The notes beneath the pieces were generated by a model. The model ran no database searches, was not told the origin of the DNA, and saw only the letters and a list, made by a program, of their open reading frames with translations. Both the position numbers and the translations under genes were made by a program. Shown piece by piece: positions 1-9,896 of a DNA stretch of 64,000 nt. Within the stretch, counting starts at the first letter, position 1; every line of letters starts with the position of its first letter. This DNA is from Roseomonas sp. (GTDB lineage: Bacteria > Pseudomonadota > Alphaproteobacteria > Acetobacterales > Acetobacteraceae): the NCBI GenBank assembly GCA_020249145.1, contig JADCGF010000003.1:1-64000 (forward strand), given 5' to 3'.

Positions 1-322
<322 letters not shown>

Positions 323-346
323 GAACAGGGTATCGGGTTCCAGATC

Positions 347-655
347 ATGGACAGCCAAAATATCCGTATCCGCCTAAAGGCGTTCGATCACCGCGTGCTG
401 GATGGCAGCACGCGGGAGATCGTGAATACCGCGAAGCGGACAGGTGCGCGCGTGCGGGGCCCGATTCCGCTGCCGACGCATATTGAGCGTTTCACCGTGA
501 ACCGCTCTCCACATGTTGACAAGAAAAGCCGCGAACAGTTCGAAATCCGTACGCATCGCCGTCTTCTTGATATCGTTGACCCCACGCCGCAGACGGTGGA
601 CGCGCTGATGAAGCTCGACCTCGCCGCTGGCGTGGATGTCGAAATCAAGATCTGA
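347..655 (+). CDS. rpsJ: 30S ribosomal protein S10
   Basis: This is a 102-residue S10, a protein of the head of the small subunit that also pairs with NusB in transcription antitermination. The protein has the normal full length and shows the conserved [16 protein letters not shown] segment in its middle, the loop that reaches into the 30S head. It is the first gene of the S10 operon proper, 24 bases after tuf. rplC follows 22 bases later, so co-transcription with the whole downstream block is expected. Confidence 0.98.
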   Translation: MDSQNIRIRLKAFDHRVLDGSTREIVNTAKRTGARVRGPIPLPTHIERFTVNRSPHVDKKSREQFEIRTHRRLLDIVDPTPQTVDALMKLDLAAGVDVEIKI

Positions 656-677
656 AGGGCCGGGGGAGTTTACCATC

Positions 678-1364
678 ATGGCCGCGAAAAATGGCCGCAC
701 TGGCCTGATCGCCAAGAAGCTGGGCATGTCCCGGCTGTTCAATGAGGACGGTTCGACCGTTCCCGTCACCCTGTTGCACGTGGATAATGTGCGCGTGGTG
801 GCAAAGCGCAGTGCCGACAAGGATGGCTATGAAGCCGTTCAGCTTGGCATTGGCATCGCGAAGCCCAAGAACGTCTCCAAGGCGAATAAGGGCCATTTCG
901 CGAAGGCTGGTGTGGAAGCGCCGCGCAAGGTTGTCGAATTTCGTGTGGCGTCTGATGCCATGCTGGAACCCGGTGTTGTGCTTTCTTCCGCGCATTTCGT
1001 TGCGGGGCAGAAGGTGGATGTCACTGGTGTGACTGTTGGTAAGGGCTTCGCGGGTGCGATGAAGCGCTGGAACTTCTCGGGGCTTGAAGCCTCGCACGGG
1101 GTTTCCATCAGCCACCGTTCGCATGGTTCTACCGGTAATCGTCAGGACCCGGGCAAGACCTTCAAGAACAAGAAGATGGCGGGGCACCTTGGTGTTGAGC
1201 GCGTCACCACCCAGAATTTGGAAGTCGCGGGCGTGGATGCCGAAAAAGGCTTGCTGTTGATCAAAGGCGCCGTGCCGGGTTCCAAGGGTGGCTATGTGCT
1301 GGTGCGCGACGCGGTGAAGCGCGCGCGCCATGCTGACGCGCCCTTCCCAGCGGCTATCGCGTGA
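678..1364 (+). CDS. rplC: 50S ribosomal protein L3
   Basis: This is a 228-residue L3, an early 23S rRNA-binding assembly protein near the peptidyl-transferase centre. The start is ATG 678 ([16 protein letters not shown]), with GGGGGAG at 662-668 as ribosome-binding site. An in-frame extension upstream to 636 overlaps rpsJ and is unlikely. The [15 protein letters not shown] and [18 protein letters not shown] stretches in the middle are hallmarks of L3. The stop overlaps the region of the next gene, rplD. Confidence 0.97.
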   Translation: MAAKNGRTGLIAKKLGMSRLFNEDGSTVPVTLLHVDNVRVVAKRSADKDGYEAVQLGIGIAKPKNVSKANKGHFAKAGVEAPRKVVEFRVASDAMLEPGVVLSSAHFVAGQKVDVTGVTVGKGFAGAMKRWNFSGLEASHGVSISHRSHGSTGNRQDPGKTFKNKKMAGHLGVERVTTQNLEVAGVDAEKGLLLIKGAVPGSKGGYVLVRDAVKRARHADAPFPAAIA

Positions 1365-1375
1365 ACGAGGCGAAG

Positions 1376-1996
1376 ATGCAAACCCCTGTCATCACCCTCG
1401 AAAACACCCAAGCTGGTGAAATCGAATTGCCGGAAGCCCTGTTCGGTGCCACGCCGCGCGCCGATATCATGGCGCGTGTGGTGCATTGGCAATTGGCCAA
1501 GCGCCGTGCCGGCACCCACAAAGCCAAGGGCATGGGCGAAGTTTCTGGCACAACCAAGAAGCCCTATCGTCAGAAGGGCACTGGCAATGCGCGCCAGGGT
1601 TCCTTGCGTTCCCCGCAATTCCGCAAGGGTGGCGTGGTGCATGGGCCGGTTGTGCGTGACCATGGCTATAGCCTGAACAAGAAGGTGCGTCGGCTTGGTC
1701 TGATCAGCGCGCTCAGCCAGAAGGCCGCCGAAGGCAAGCTGGTAGTGTTGGAAAACGCGGCACTCACCGCCGATGCCAAGACCAGCGCTGTCGCGGCCAA
1801 GGTGAAGGCGCTCGGCTGGAAGAGCGTATTGGTGGTGGATGCTGCTGCGGATGAGAATTTCGCACGCTGCGTGCGCAACTTGCCCAAGGTGCAGGTGCTG
1901 CCGACCATTGGCGCCAATGTCTATGACATTCTGAATCACGAAGTGCTCGCGGTGACGCGCGCCGGCGTGGAAGCCCTGAAGGAGCGGCTGGCATGA
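1376..1996 (+). CDS. rplD: 50S ribosomal protein L4
   Basis: This is L4, about 206 residues, which binds 23S rRNA and lines the peptide exit tunnel; in gammaproteobacteria it also represses its own operon. I place the start at ATG 1376 ([12 protein letters not shown]), with GAGG at 1367-1370 as ribosome-binding site. A GTG at 1361 overlapping the rplC stop would add five residues and cannot be excluded. The [20 protein letters not shown] loop is the tunnel extension of L4. The stop overlaps the rplW start by four bases. Confidence 0.96.
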   Translation: MQTPVITLENTQAGEIELPEALFGATPRADIMARVVHWQLAKRRAGTHKAKGMGEVSGTTKKPYRQKGTGNARQGSLRSPQFRKGGVVHGPVVRDHGYSLNKKVRRLGLISALSQKAAEGKLVVLENAALTADAKTSAVAAKVKALGWKSVLVVDAAADENFARCVRNLPKVQVLPTIGANVYDILNHEVLAVTRAGVEALKERLA

Positions 1997-2325
1997 GCGA
2001 GAACGCCGCGAAGCCGAAGAAGCCGGTAATCGGTAAGGAAAGGATGTATCAGACCATCCTTTCCCCGCTGGTGACCGAAAAGGCGACCCTGAATAGCGAA
2101 CGTGGCCAGATCACCTTCAAGGTGGCGGGCGATGCGACCAAGCCTGAAATCAAGGCGGCGGTTGAAGGCCTGTTCGGGGTCAAGGTGCTTGCCGTGAACA
2201 CCATTGTGGTGAAGGGCAAGACCAAGCGTTTCCGCGGCCGTCCCGGCCAGCGGTCTGATTGGAAGAAGGCAATGGTGCGGCTTGCTGAAGGCCAAAGCAT
2301 TGATCTCACGACGGGGCTCGCTTAA
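1993..2325 (+). CDS. rplW: 50S ribosomal protein L23
   Basis: This is a 110-residue L23, the tunnel-exit protein that docks trigger factor and SRP. ATG 1993 overlaps the rplD stop (ATGA). The first 17 residues (rich in Lys and Pro) precede the family core, which begins [16 protein letters not shown] start at ATG 2044 would give a core-only protein, but translational coupling favours 1993. [20 protein letters not shown] near the C-terminus is the conserved rRNA-binding hairpin. Confidence 0.95.
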   Translation: MSENAAKPKKPVIGKERMYQTILSPLVTEKATLNSERGQITFKVAGDATKPEIKAAVEGLFGVKVLAVNTIVVKGKTKRFRGRPGQRSDWKKAMVRLAEGQSIDLTTGLA

Positions 2326-2328
2326 GCC

Positions 2329-3165
2329 ATGGCGCTCAAGAGTTTCAATCCGATCACGCCTTCGTTGCGTGGCACGATTCTGATTGACCGTTCCGAATTG
2401 TGGAAGGGCAAGCCAGTCAAAGGGCTTACCGAAGGCAAGTCGCATTCGGGTGGCCGCAATAATCACGGGCGCATCACATCGCGCTTCCGCGGCGGTGGAC
2501 ATAAGCAGTCCTATCGCATCGTGGATTTCAAGCGCCGTGACAAATTCGGTGTGCCCGCGACGGTTGAGCGGTTGGAATATGACCCGAACCGTACGGCCTT
2601 CATCGCGCTGCTGAAGTATGAGGATGGGGAGCTTGCCTATATCATCGCGCCGCAGCGCCTGAAGGTGGGCGATACAGTGATGTCGGCGGAACGCGCGGAT
2701 ATCAAGCCGGGTAATGCGATGCCGATGGCGGCCATTCCGGTGGGCACCATCATCCACAATATCGAAATGAAGCCAGGTGCGGGCGGCAAGATCGCGCGCT
2801 CTGCCGGGACCTTTGCGCAGCTGGTCGGCAAGGATGCCGGCTATGCGCAGGTGAAGCTGATGTCCGGTGAATTGCGCCTGATCCGTGCGGAATGCATGGC
2901 GTCCATCGGTGCGGTTTCCAACCCGGACAATAGCAACCAGGAACTCGGCAAGGCGGGGCGCAATCGCTGGCTCGGCCGCAAGCCGCATAACCGCGGCGTG
3001 ACCATGAACCCGGTTGACCACCCGCATGGTGGTGGTGAAGGCCGTACCTCTGGTGGTCGCCATCCGGTGACGCCGTGGGGCAAGCCGACCAAGGGCGCGA
3101 AGACGCGCAACAACAAGCGGTCCGATGGATTTATTGTCCGTCGCCGCAACGCGACGAAGGGCTGA
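2329..3165 (+). CDS. rplB: 50S ribosomal protein L2
   Basis: This is a 278-residue L2, required for subunit joining and for building the peptidyl-transferase centre. Length and motifs are normal: [19 protein letters not shown] in the N-terminal OB domain and the near-invariant [13 protein letters not shown] in the C-terminal SH3-like part, which contains the histidine close to the active site. It starts three bases after the rplW stop, so it is translationally coupled within the S10 operon. Confidence 0.98.
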   Translation: MALKSFNPITPSLRGTILIDRSELWKGKPVKGLTEGKSHSGGRNNHGRITSRFRGGGHKQSYRIVDFKRRDKFGVPATVERLEYDPNRTAFIALLKYEDGELAYIIAPQRLKVGDTVMSAERADIKPGNAMPMAAIPVGTIIHNIEMKPGAGGKIARSAGTFAQLVGKDAGYAQVKLMSGELRLIRAECMASIGAVSNPDNSNQELGKAGRNRWLGRKPHNRGVTMNPVDHPHGGGEGRTSGGRHPVTPWGKPTKGAKTRNNKRSDGFIVRRRNATKG

Positions 3166-3170
3166 TCGCG

Positions 3171-3449
3171 ATGCCGCGCAGCGTATGGAAAGGTCCGTTT
3201 GTTGACGGTTACCTGCTGAACAAGGCGGAAGCCGCCCGTGCTTCAACGCGCAATGAGATCATCAAGATCTGGTCGCGCCGCAGCACGATCCTGCCGCAAT
3301 TCGTCGGCCTCACTTTCGGTGTCTATAACGGCAAGAAGTTCCTGCCGGTGCAGGTCACTGAAAACATGGTGGGCCATAAATTCGGTGAATTCTCTCCGAC
3401 GCGAACCTTCACGGGCCATGCGGCGGATAAGAAGACGAAGCGGGGCTGA
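3171..3449 (+). CDS. rpsS: 30S ribosomal protein S19
   Basis: This is a 92-residue S19, which forms a complex with S13 in the 30S head and contacts the A-site tRNA. The start is ATG 3171 ([16 protein letters not shown]), five bases after the rplB stop. A longer open frame reaching back to 3075 only overlaps rplB. The motif [20 protein letters not shown] near the end is typical. It is followed by rplV after five bases. Confidence 0.97.
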   Translation: MPRSVWKGPFVDGYLLNKAEAARASTRNEIIKIWSRRSTILPQFVGLTFGVYNGKKFLPVQVTENMVGHKFGEFSPTRTFTGHAADKKTKRG

Positions 3450-3454
3450 ATAGC

Positions 3455-3859
3455 ATGAGCAAGCCGAAACACCCGCGCGGCCTCGCTGAGAGCGAAGCCC
3501 AGGCTGTCACCTTCAATATCCGCGTGAGCCCGCGCAAGCTGAACCTGGTTGCTGCCATGATCCGCGGCAAGAAGGCGCAGGATGCGGTGGCGCAGTTGAC
3601 CTTCAGCAAGCGCCGCATCGCCGGCACGGTGAGGAAAACGCTGGAAAGCGCGATTGCGAATGCCGAGAACAACCATAGCCTGGATGTGGACCGTCTTGTT
3701 GTGTCGCGCGCCGAAGTCGGCCGCGCGGCGGTGATGAAGCGCTTCCATGCACGTGGCCGTGGCCGGTCGTCCACCATCGAAAAATGGTTCAGCCATTTGA
3801 AGATTGTGGTGGCCGAACAGGTTGTGGCGGAAGCCGCTGAAACTCAGGAGGCGGCGTAG
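3455..3859 (+). CDS. rplV: 50S ribosomal protein L22
   Basis: This is a 134-residue L22, whose long hairpin lines the exit tunnel and is a known site of macrolide-resistance changes. The N-terminal ten or so residues are an extension of the family core, which begins near [19 protein letters not shown]. The hairpin [16 protein letters not shown] is visible near residues 107-122. It ends one base before the rpsC start, so the two are coupled. Confidence 0.97.
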   Translation: MSKPKHPRGLAESEAQAVTFNIRVSPRKLNLVAAMIRGKKAQDAVAQLTFSKRRIAGTVRKTLESAIANAENNHSLDVDRLVVSRAEVGRAAVMKRFHARGRGRSSTIEKWFSHLKIVVAEQVVAEAAETQEAA

Positions 3860-3860
3860 T

Positions 3861-4538
3861 ATGGGCCAAAAAGTCAACCCCGTCGGGCTTCGGCTTGGCA
3901 TCAATCGCACCTGGGATAGCCGCTGGTTCGCCGCCGCGGATTATTCCAAGATGCTGCACGAAGATTTCAAGCTGCGTGAAAAGCTGCGTGATCGCCTGAA
4001 GGGCGCCGGCGTCAGCCGCGTGGTGATTGAACGCCCGGCCAAGAAGCCGCGCGTGACGATTCATGCGGCCCGTCCTGGCGTTGTGATCGGGAAGAAGGGT
4101 GCGGATATTGAAGTGCTGCGCAAGGATTTGCAGAAGATGGCGGGCGCCGAAGTGGCACTCAATATCGTGGAAATCCGCAAGCCTGAAATTGACGCCGTGT
4201 TGGTTGCCGAAAGCATCGCGCAGCAGCTTGAACGCCGCGTGGCGTTCCGTCGTGCGATGAAGCGCGCGGTGCAATCCGCCATGCGTCTTGGCGCGCTTGG
4301 CATTCGGATCAATTGCTCTGGCCGTCTGGGTGGCGCTGAAATCGCGCGCATGGAATGGTATCGCGAAGGCCGCGTGCCGCTGCATACGCTGCGTGCCGAT
4401 ATTGATTACGGCACGGCGACGGCGAAGACCACCTATGGCACCTGTGGTGTGAAGGTTTGGGTCTTCAAGGGTGAGATCATGGCGCATGATCCGATGGCGC
4501 AAGACAAGCGCGCCGCCGAACAGGCACCGCAGCGCTAA
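3861..4538 (+). CDS. rpsC: 30S ribosomal protein S3
   Basis: This is a 225-residue S3, part of the mRNA entry channel and its helicase activity. The start is ATG 3861 ([20 protein letters not shown]), with AGGAGG at 3847-3852 inside the rplV end as ribosome-binding site. The KH domain signature [12 protein letters not shown] lies near residues 74-85, and the [17 protein letters not shown] stretch marks the C-terminal domain. The last 15 residues are an Ala/Gln-rich tail. Confidence 0.97.
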   Translation: MGQKVNPVGLRLGINRTWDSRWFAAADYSKMLHEDFKLREKLRDRLKGAGVSRVVIERPAKKPRVTIHAARPGVVIGKKGADIEVLRKDLQKMAGAEVALNIVEIRKPEIDAVLVAESIAQQLERRVAFRRAMKRAVQSAMRLGALGIRINCSGRLGGAEIARMEWYREGRVPLHTLRADIDYGTATAKTTYGTCGVKVWVFKGEIMAHDPMAQDKRAAEQAPQR

Positions 4539-4550
4539 GGGTATAGGACA

Positions 4551-4970
4551 ATGCTGCAACCTAAGCGCACCAAATTCCGCAAGGCCCATAAGGGGCGCAT
4601 CCATGGCCTGGCCAAGGGTGGGTTTTCCTTGTCTTTTGGCGGTTTCGGCCTGAAGGCCCTGGAGCCCGAGCGTGTCACCGCGCGGCAGATCGAAGCGGCA
4701 CGCCGCGCGATCACCCGCGCCATGAAGCGTCAGGGCCGTGTGTGGATCCGCATCTTTCCGGATGTGCCGGTTTCCACCAAGCCCGCCGAAGTCCGCATGG
4801 GCTCTGGCAAGGGGGCTCCGGAATATTGGGTGGCCCGGGTGAAGCCCGGCCGCATCATGTTCGAGATTGACGGCGTGAGCAACGAAGTGGCGCGTGAAGC
4901 GCTGAGCCTCGGTGCGGCCAAGCTGCCGATCAAGACAAAGTTCGTGACCCGTCTGGGTCTGGAGGCTTGA
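4551..4970 (+). CDS. rplP: 50S ribosomal protein L16
   Basis: This is a 139-residue L16, which organises the A-site tRNA corridor of the large subunit. It begins [16 protein letters not shown], the family signature, and carries the conserved [18 protein letters not shown] motif in the second half. The length is normal. The gene sits 12 bases after rpsC, and the GGAGG at 4961-4965 inside its end serves rpmC. Confidence 0.98.
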   Translation: MLQPKRTKFRKAHKGRIHGLAKGGFSLSFGGFGLKALEPERVTARQIEAARRAITRAMKRQGRVWIRIFPDVPVSTKPAEVRMGSGKGAPEYWVARVKPGRIMFEIDGVSNEVAREALSLGAAKLPIKTKFVTRLGLEA

Positions 4971-4972
4971 TC

Positions 4973-5188
4973 ATGGCCATGACCAAGATCGGCGATGTTC
5001 GCGCCAAATCGGCTGATGAGCTGAACACAATGTTGCTTGATTTGCGCAAGGAGCAGTTCAATCTGCGTTTCCAACGCGCAACCGGGCAGCTTGAAGCGCT
5101 CAGCCGCATTCGCCAGGTCCGCAGGGACATTGCGCGGGTGAAGACCATCATCGGTGAGCGCAGCCGCGCCGCCGCAACCAAAGCCTGA
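4973..5188 (+). CDS. rpmC: 50S ribosomal protein L29
   Basis: This is a 71-residue L29, a two-helix protein at the tunnel exit next to L23. I start it at ATG 4973 ([17 protein letters not shown]), seven bases after GGAGG 4961-4965; ATG 4979 is an equally plausible alternative. The conserved [17 protein letters not shown] helix and the [10 protein letters not shown] helix are both present. It has the usual place between rplP and rpsQ. Confidence 0.95.
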   Translation: MAMTKIGDVRAKSADELNTMLLDLRKEQFNLRFQRATGQLEALSRIRQVRRDIARVKTIIGERSRAAATKA

Positions 5189-5204
5189 GAGGAGACCGAC
5201 GGCG

Positions 5205-5468
5205 ATGCCGAAGCGCGTCCTCACCGGGCGGGTCGTCAGCGACAAGATGGACAAGACCGTTACGGTCTTGGTCGAACGTCGCGTGATGCATCCGCTCTAT
5301 AAGAAATTCATCCGCAAGTCGAAGAAGTATGCGGCGCATGACGATGCAAACCTCTGCAAGGAAGGCGACGTGGTGCAAATTGAAGAATGCCCGCCGATTT
5401 CCAAGCGCAAGGTTTGGACGGTAGTGGCGCGCAACGGCGAAGCCGTGGCGCCGGCGGCGGGGGGCTGA
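5205..5468 (+). CDS. rpsQ: 30S ribosomal protein S17
   Basis: This is an 87-residue S17, an OB-fold primary 16S rRNA-binding protein. The start is ATG 5205 ([20 protein letters not shown]), with GAGAGGAGA at 5187-5195 as ribosome-binding site. A longer frame back to 5154 overlaps rpmC and lacks support. The motif [20 protein letters not shown] in the middle is the S17 signature. The next gene, rplN, begins three bases after the stop. Confidence 0.96.
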   Translation: MPKRVLTGRVVSDKMDKTVTVLVERRVMHPLYKKFIRKSKKYAAHDDANLCKEGDVVQIEECPPISKRKVWTVVARNGEAVAPAAGG

Positions 5469-5471
5469 TCC

Positions 5472-5840
5472 ATGATTCAAGTGGAAAGCAACCTGGAAGT
5501 CGCTGACAATTCCGGTGCGCGTCGCGTGCAATGCATCAAGGTGCTTGGCGGATCCAAGCGCAAGACCGCTGGTGTGGGCGATGTGATTGTCGTTTCCATC
5601 AAGGAAGCGATCCCGCGCGGCAAGGTGAAGAAGGGTACGGTTGAGCGCGCGGTGATCGTGCGGACTTCCTTCCCGGTGCGCCGCAATGATGGTTCTGTGA
5701 TCCGCTTCGACCGCAATGCGGCCGTGCTGATCAACAAGCAGAATGAGCCGATCGGCACGCGTATCTTTGGCCCGGTGGTGCGTGAACTTCGCGCGAAGAA
5801 GTTCATGAAGATCATCTCTCTGGCGCCGGAGGTGTTGTAA
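5472..5840 (+). CDS. rplN: 50S ribosomal protein L14
   Basis: This is a 122-residue L14, part of intersubunit bridges B5 and B8 and the docking point of the silencing factor RsfS. The start [19 protein letters not shown] and the end [20 protein letters not shown] are classic for the family, and the length is exactly normal. It is the first gene of the spc-type group and lies between rpsQ and rplX with three-base spacers. Confidence 0.98.
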   Translation: MIQVESNLEVADNSGARRVQCIKVLGGSKRKTAGVGDVIVVSIKEAIPRGKVKKGTVERAVIVRTSFPVRRNDGSVIRFDRNAAVLINKQNEPIGTRIFGPVVRELRAKKFMKIISLAPEVL

Positions 5841-5843
5841 GCC

Positions 5844-6164
5844 ATGGCTCAGAAGATCAAGAAGGGCGATCGCGTCCAGATCCTGTCCGGGCGTGACAAG
5901 GGCCGGCAGGGCGAAGTCATTCGCGTGATGCCGGCCGAAGATCGTGCGCTGGTGCAGGGCGTCAATTTGGTGAAGCGTCACCAGAAGGCGACTGGCATTG
6001 GTAATCCAGGCGGCATCACTGAAAAGGAAGCGCCGATTCATCTCTCGAATCTGGCGATGATTGACCCCAAATCCGGCAAGCCGACCCGCGTTGGCTTCAA
6101 GGTGCTGGAAGATGGCAAAAAGGTCCGGGTGGCGCGTTCCTCCGGTGAGGTGCTTGACGCATGA
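5844..6164 (+). CDS. rplX: 50S ribosomal protein L24
   Basis: This is a 106-residue L24, one of the two assembly-initiator proteins of the large subunit. The N-terminal KOW motif is visible as [20 protein letters not shown]. The segment [20 protein letters not shown] is the usual central signature. It overlaps the rplE start by four bases (ATGA), which indicates coupled translation. Confidence 0.97.
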   Translation: MAQKIKKGDRVQILSGRDKGRQGEVIRVMPAEDRALVQGVNLVKRHQKATGIGNPGGITEKEAPIHLSNLAMIDPKSGKPTRVGFKVLEDGKKVRVARSSGEVLDA

Positions 6165-6721
6165 GCGACGTGAAGGAACAGCCCCGGCTGCGCCAGCATT
6201 ACGATTCCGTGGTGCGCAAGCAGTTGACCGAGGAATTCGGCTACACCAATCCGATGGAAGTGCCGAAGCTTGAGAAGATCGTGATCAATATGGGCGTCGG
6301 CGAAGCCGCTGGCGACCAGAAGAAGCTTGATGCCGCGGTGGGCGATCTGACCCTGATTTCGGGCCAGAAGCCGGTGAAGACCAAGGCGAAGAAGGCGATC
6401 GCGGGCTTCAAGATCCGTGAAGGCCAGGCGATTGGCTGCAAGGTCACGCTGCGCAAGGAACGCATGTATGAATTCCTTGATCGGCTGGTGACCATTGCGC
6501 TGCCGCGTGTGCGCGATTTTCGTGGCATTCCCGGCAATCGTGGCTTTGATGGTCGGGGCAATTATGCCCTTGGCCTGAAGGAGCAGATCGTGTTCCCCGA
6601 AATCATCTATGACAAGGTGGATACGGTGCGCGGCATGGACATTGTTTTCGTCACCACGGCGAAGACCGACAAGGAAGCGAAGGCGCTGCTGAAGGCGTTC
6701 CAGCTTCCTTTCCAGAACTGA
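6161..6721 (+). CDS. rplE: 50S ribosomal protein L5
   Basis: This is a 186-residue L5, which binds 5S rRNA and contacts the P-site tRNA. Motifs include [14 protein letters not shown] near residue 32, [20 protein letters not shown], and [21 protein letters not shown]. The length is normal. ATG 6161 overlaps the rplX stop. A short hairpin and 53 bases separate it from rpsN, a longer spacer than its neighbours have. Confidence 0.98.
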   Translation: MSDVKEQPRLRQHYDSVVRKQLTEEFGYTNPMEVPKLEKIVINMGVGEAAGDQKKLDAAVGDLTLISGQKPVKTKAKKAIAGFKIREGQAIGCKVTLRKERMYEFLDRLVTIALPRVRDFRGIPGNRGFDGRGNYALGLKEQIVFPEIIYDKVDTVRGMDIVFVTTAKTDKEAKALLKAFQLPFQN

Positions 6722-6736
6722 GTTTTTTGGAAAACC

Positions 6737-6752
6737 GCCGGGTAAGCCCGGC
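6737..6752 (+). other. Hairpin between rplE and rpsN
   Basis: GCCGGG at 6737-6742 pairs with CCCGGC at 6747-6752 around a TAAG loop. No T-run follows, so this is unlikely to stop transcription. It may instead shape the mRNA ahead of the strong rpsN ribosome-binding site GGAGGG at 6760-6765. Confidence 0.45.
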
Positions 6753-6774
6753 AGGTTCCGGAGGGTTATGACGT

Positions 6775-7080
6775 ATGGCTAAGACCTCGTCTGTTGAAAA
6801 GAACAAGCGCCGCGAGCGGCTTTCAAAGCTGCATGCCGCGAAGCGCGCTGCGTTAAAGGCTGCGGTGATGAATCGTGACCTGCCGATGGAAGATCGCTTT
6901 GAAGCGACGCTGAAACTGGCGCAATTGCCCCGCAATGGCGCCAAGAATCGCGTGCGTTTGCGCTGCGAACTCACCGGGCGGCCGCGCGGCAATTACCGCA
7001 AGTTCAAGCTCTGCCGCAACGCGTTCCGTGATCTGGCCAATCAGGGTCAGATTCCGGGCGTCGTGAAGGCCAGCTGGTAA
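6775..7080 (+). CDS. rpsN: 30S ribosomal protein S14
   Basis: This is a 101-residue S14, a late-assembling protein of the 30S head. It is the long, zinc-free form: it has single cysteines but no CxxC pairs. The C-terminal core [20 protein letters not shown] is conserved. GGAGGG at 6760-6765 lies nine bases ahead of ATG 6775. The gene is followed by rpsH after 11 bases, in the usual spc order. Confidence 0.97.
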   Translation: MAKTSSVEKNKRRERLSKLHAAKRAALKAAVMNRDLPMEDRFEATLKLAQLPRNGAKNRVRLRCELTGRPRGNYRKFKLCRNAFRDLANQGQIPGVVKASW

Positions 7081-7091
7081 GGAAGCCCGGC

Positions 7092-7490
7092 ATGTCCATG
7101 TCCGATCCGCTGGGCGATCTGCTCACCCGCATCCGCAATGCGCAATCCGCGCGTCAGTCCCGCTGCAAGGCGCCGGCATCCAAGCTGCGTGAAAACGTGC
7201 TTGATGTGCTGAAGCGCGAAGGCTTCATTCGCGCCTGGCGCACTGAAGAGCTTCGCCCTGGCGTGAAGTTCATTGATATCGAATTGAAGTATTCCGAAGG
7301 CGAGCCCGCCATTCGTGAAATCACGCGTGTGTCGAAGCCTGGCCGTCGCGTCTATTCGAAGATCGCTGAGCTGCCCAAGTTCTATAATGGGCTTGGCATG
7401 TCCATCCTTTCCACGCCGCGTGGCGTGATGAGCGAAAATGAGGCCCGCGCTGCCAATGTCGGCGGCGAGGTTCTCTGCCGCGTATTCTGA
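7092..7490 (+). CDS. rpsH: 30S ribosomal protein S8
   Basis: This is a 132-residue S8, a primary 16S rRNA binder; in E. coli it also represses the spc operon. It starts [20 protein letters not shown] and ends with the signature [15 protein letters not shown] and GEVLCRVF. The length is normal. A second in-frame ATG (7098, MSDPLG) is an alternative start that would remove two residues. Confidence 0.97.
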   Translation: MSMSDPLGDLLTRIRNAQSARQSRCKAPASKLRENVLDVLKREGFIRAWRTEELRPGVKFIDIELKYSEGEPAIREITRVSKPGRRVYSKIAELPKFYNGLGMSILSTPRGVMSENEARAANVGGEVLCRVF

Positions 7491-7504
7491 CGGAGGGTTT
7501 GGCA

Positions 7505-8038
7505 ATGTCTCGCGTCGGAAAATATCCGGTTCAGGTGCCATCAGGGGTGCAGCTTGCGCTTTCCGGGCGCACACTCGTGGCCAAGGGCAAGCTCGGGGAG
7601 CTTAAGCTTGACCTGACGGATGATGTTGATGTTGAAATCAGCGCTCAGCAGGTGGCGGTGAAGCCGCGCCGGGATGATCGCCGGGCGCGCACCATGTGGG
7701 GCACCACGCGCAGCCTGATCAACAGCATGGTGACAGGCGTTTCCACGGGCTTCGTGAAGTCCATGGAAATCAACGGCACTGGTTATCGCGCTGCGGTGCA
7801 GGGCAAGGATCTTGTGCTGAGCCTTGGCTATAGCCACGAAATCCGTTACCCGATCCCGTCTGGCATCAAGATCACCTGCGAACGCCCAACGGCGATCAAG
7901 GTTGAAGGGTCTGACAAGCGCCAGGTCGGTCAGGTTGCCGCTGAAATTCGTGCGTATCGCGGCCCCGAACCCTATAAGGGCAAGGGCGTGAAGTACGAGA
8001 ATGAGCAGATCCTCCGTAAGGAGGGGAAGAAGAAGTAA
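7505..8038 (+). CDS. rplF: 50S ribosomal protein L6
   Basis: This is a 177-residue L6, which supports the sarcin-ricin loop and the factor-binding site. The start is ATG 7505 ([15 protein letters not shown]), eight bases after CGGAGGG (7491-7497). A TTG at 7499 would add two residues and is less likely. The C-terminal [19 protein letters not shown] is the L6 signature. The stop codon shares its last base with the rplR start. Confidence 0.97.
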   Translation: MSRVGKYPVQVPSGVQLALSGRTLVAKGKLGELKLDLTDDVDVEISAQQVAVKPRRDDRRARTMWGTTRSLINSMVTGVSTGFVKSMEINGTGYRAAVQGKDLVLSLGYSHEIRYPIPSGIKITCERPTAIKVEGSDKRQVGQVAAEIRAYRGPEPYKGKGVKYENEQILRKEGKKK

Positions 8039-8400
8039 TGGCCAGCAAGCTCGATCTTCAGGAACGGCGCAAGCGTCGTCTCCGTTATCAGATTCGGATG
8101 AAGTCGGGTGGGCGTCCGCGCCTTTCCGTGTTCCGTTCCGGCAAGCATATCTATGCGCAGGTCATTGATGACGCCGCGGGCCGTACGGTCGCTGCCGCGT
8201 CTTCTGTGGAAAAGACCATGCGCGAAGCCTTGAAGACCGGTGCCGATACCTCGGCCGCGTCGGCGGTTGGCAAGTTGATTGCCGAACGCGCCATGGCGGC
8301 GGGTGTCACGGCGGTGGTCTTTGATCGCGGACCTTATCTTTATCACGGGCGCGTCAAGGCGCTCGCGGACGGCGCCCGTGAGGGCGGGCTGTCGTTCTGA
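8038..8400 (+). CDS. rplR: 50S ribosomal protein L18
   Basis: This is a 120-residue L18, which brings 5S rRNA into the large subunit together with L5. The sequence has the basic N-terminus [11 protein letters not shown], the [16 protein letters not shown] core and the [20 protein letters not shown] end motif. ATG 8038 overlaps the rplF stop (TAATG). It is followed by rpsE after 13 bases. Confidence 0.97.
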   Translation: MASKLDLQERRKRRLRYQIRMKSGGRPRLSVFRSGKHIYAQVIDDAAGRTVAAASSVEKTMREALKTGADTSAASAVGKLIAERAMAAGVTAVVFDRGPYLYHGRVKALADGAREGGLSF

Positions 8401-8413
8401 AGGATTGAACAAT

Positions 8414-9046
8414 ATGGCACGTGAACCAAGAGGCGGTGGCGAAGGCGGCGAGGGCGGGGAACGTCGTCGTCGTGGTGGTCGTGATCGTGAGCGGGAACCG
8501 CGCGCGGAACGCCAGGAAGGTGATGAGCTGAAGGACAAGCTCGTTACCATCAATCGTGTGGCGAAGGTGGTGAAGGGCGGTCGTCGCTTCAGCTTCGCGG
8601 CTTTGGTTGTGGTTGGCGATGAAAAGGGCCGTGTTGGCTGGGGCGCTGGCAAGGCGCGCGAAGTGCCGGAAGCGATCCGCAAGGCGACGGAACGCGCCAA
8701 GCGCGGCATGATCCGTGTGCCGATGCGCGAAGGCCGTACGCTGCATCATGATGTGGTGGGCGAATTCGGCGCGGGTCGCGTTATTCTGCGCGCGGCGCCG
8801 GCGGGTACGGGCATCATTGCTGGTGGGCCGATGCGCGCCGTGTTTGAAACCCTTGGCATGGGCGATGTTGTCGCCAAGTGCACGGGTTCCGCCAATCCGC
8901 ATAACATGGTGAAGGCCACTTTCGCCGCGCTGCAGCGCTGCACAAGCCCGCGCGCTGTTGCCGCGCGTCGTGGCAAGAAGGTGGCTGAGATCCTCGGCCA
9001 GCGGAAGGAAGCCGCCGCTGAGGCGCAGGAGGCCGCGAATGGCTGA
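8414..9046 (+). CDS. rpsE: 30S ribosomal protein S5
   Basis: This is a 210-residue S5, a decoding-accuracy protein in the body of the small subunit. The start is ATG 8414; a longer open frame back to 8279 only overlaps rplR. The first 40 or so residues are a Gly/Arg/Glu-rich extension ([20 protein letters not shown]) ahead of the normal core, which begins [20 protein letters not shown]. The core has the dsRBD-like [16 protein letters not shown] and the ribosomal fold [15 protein letters not shown]. The first eight residues match those of S11 in this window. Confidence 0.97.
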   Translation: MAREPRGGGEGGEGGERRRRGGRDREREPRAERQEGDELKDKLVTINRVAKVVKGGRRFSFAALVVVGDEKGRVGWGAGKAREVPEAIRKATERAKRGMIRVPMREGRTLHHDVVGEFGAGRVILRAAPAGTGIIAGGPMRAVFETLGMGDVVAKCTGSANPHNMVKATFAALQRCTSPRAVAARRGKKVAEILGQRKEAAAEAQEAANG

Positions 9047-9224
9047 GAAAAAGACAGTGAAGGTGACGCAGCTTGGGTCACCCATCGGGCGCAAGCCTGG
9101 CCAGAAGGAAACCCTGATTGGCCTTGGCTTGAACAAGCGCCATCGCACGCGTGAACTGGAAGATACACCTGCGGTGCGTGGCATGATTCGCAAGGTTGCC
9201 CACCTAGTGAAGGTGGAGGATTGA
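9039..9224 (+). CDS. rpmD: 50S ribosomal protein L30
   Basis: This is a 61-residue L30, a small peripheral large-subunit protein. The start is ATG 9039 ([18 protein letters not shown]), overlapping the end of rpsE by eight bases; the frame is open further upstream only because of the rpsE coding bias. The motif [20 protein letters not shown] is diagnostic. It lies between rpsE and rplO as in other proteobacteria. Confidence 0.96.
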   Translation: MAEKKTVKVTQLGSPIGRKPGQKETLIGLGLNKRHRTRELEDTPAVRGMIRKVAHLVKVED

Positions 9225-9227
9225 ACC

Positions 9228-9716
9228 ATGAAGTTGAATGAAATTCGCGATAATGCGGGCGCGCGTCCCAAGTTTAAGCGTATTGGCCGTGGGATTGGCT
9301 CTGGCAAGGGCAAGACCGGCGGTCGCGGCGTGAAGGGCCAGAAGGCGCGGACCGGCGTTTCACTGAACGGGTTTGAAGGCGGCCAGCTGCCGATTTATCG
9401 GCGCCTGCCCAAGCGCGGCTTCGTGAATAATTTCCGCAAGCTCTACGCCACGCTTAACATCGGCACGCTGGATGCTGCGATTGAAGCGGGCCGGCTGCCG
9501 GCGGGCCAGGATCTGGATGAAGCGGCGTTGCGCGCTGCCGGCGTTGTGCGTTCCAGCTCCAAATTCGTTGGCGTGCGTCTGCTCGGCAAGGGTGAGATCA
9601 AGCGCGCGGTGCGGATTTCCGTCTCCGGCGCCTCGGCCGCGGCCATTGCGGCGGTGGAAGCCGCGGGCGGCAGCGTGACCGTGACCGCGCCGGCAGCACC
9701 GGCTGAGGCTGGTTGA
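9228..9716 (+). CDS. rplO: 50S ribosomal protein L15
   Basis: This is a 162-residue L15, an early assembly protein. It starts [20 protein letters not shown] and has the Gly-rich [20 protein letters not shown] tail that penetrates rRNA, followed by [17 protein letters not shown]. The C-terminus ends in an Ala/Pro stretch. After it comes the longest spacer of the ribosomal block, 180 bases to secY. Confidence 0.97.
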   Translation: MKLNEIRDNAGARPKFKRIGRGIGSGKGKTGGRGVKGQKARTGVSLNGFEGGQLPIYRRLPKRGFVNNFRKLYATLNIGTLDAAIEAGRLPAGQDLDEAALRAAGVVRSSSKFVGVRLLGKGEIKRAVRISVSGASAAAIAAVEAAGGSVTVTAPAAPAEAG

Positions 9717-9764
9717 AGCTTGTTGGTGCCGCGGCGCCTGAACGCGATGCGGGACTGATTCTTG

Positions 9765-9795
9765 GCGGCGCGCGGGGTCACTCGGGCGCCGCTTT
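9765..9795 (+). terminator. Hairpin in the rplO-secY spacer, possible attenuator
   Basis: GCGGCGC at 9765-9771 is complementary to GCGCCGC at 9786-9792, which is followed by only three T residues. The spacer 9717-9896 holds no gene. The structure could be a partial terminator that lowers secY and downstream expression relative to the ribosomal genes, but the T-run is too short to be sure. Confidence 0.3.
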
Positions 9796-9896
9796 CATTC
9801 GGGCAGTGATCGCTTGTCTAGCGCAGGCGCGCGGCCACATAGGGGCGTAGAGCAGGGCGCGGTTCTGGGGCGCTCAGCAGCTTTGGGAGAATGCGC

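Noticed and set aside
1936..3246. Long minus-strand open frame (436 codons) opposite rplW and rplB
   Set aside because: It is antisense to two certain ribosomal genes and arises from GC-rich codon bias; the peptide has no recognisable domain.
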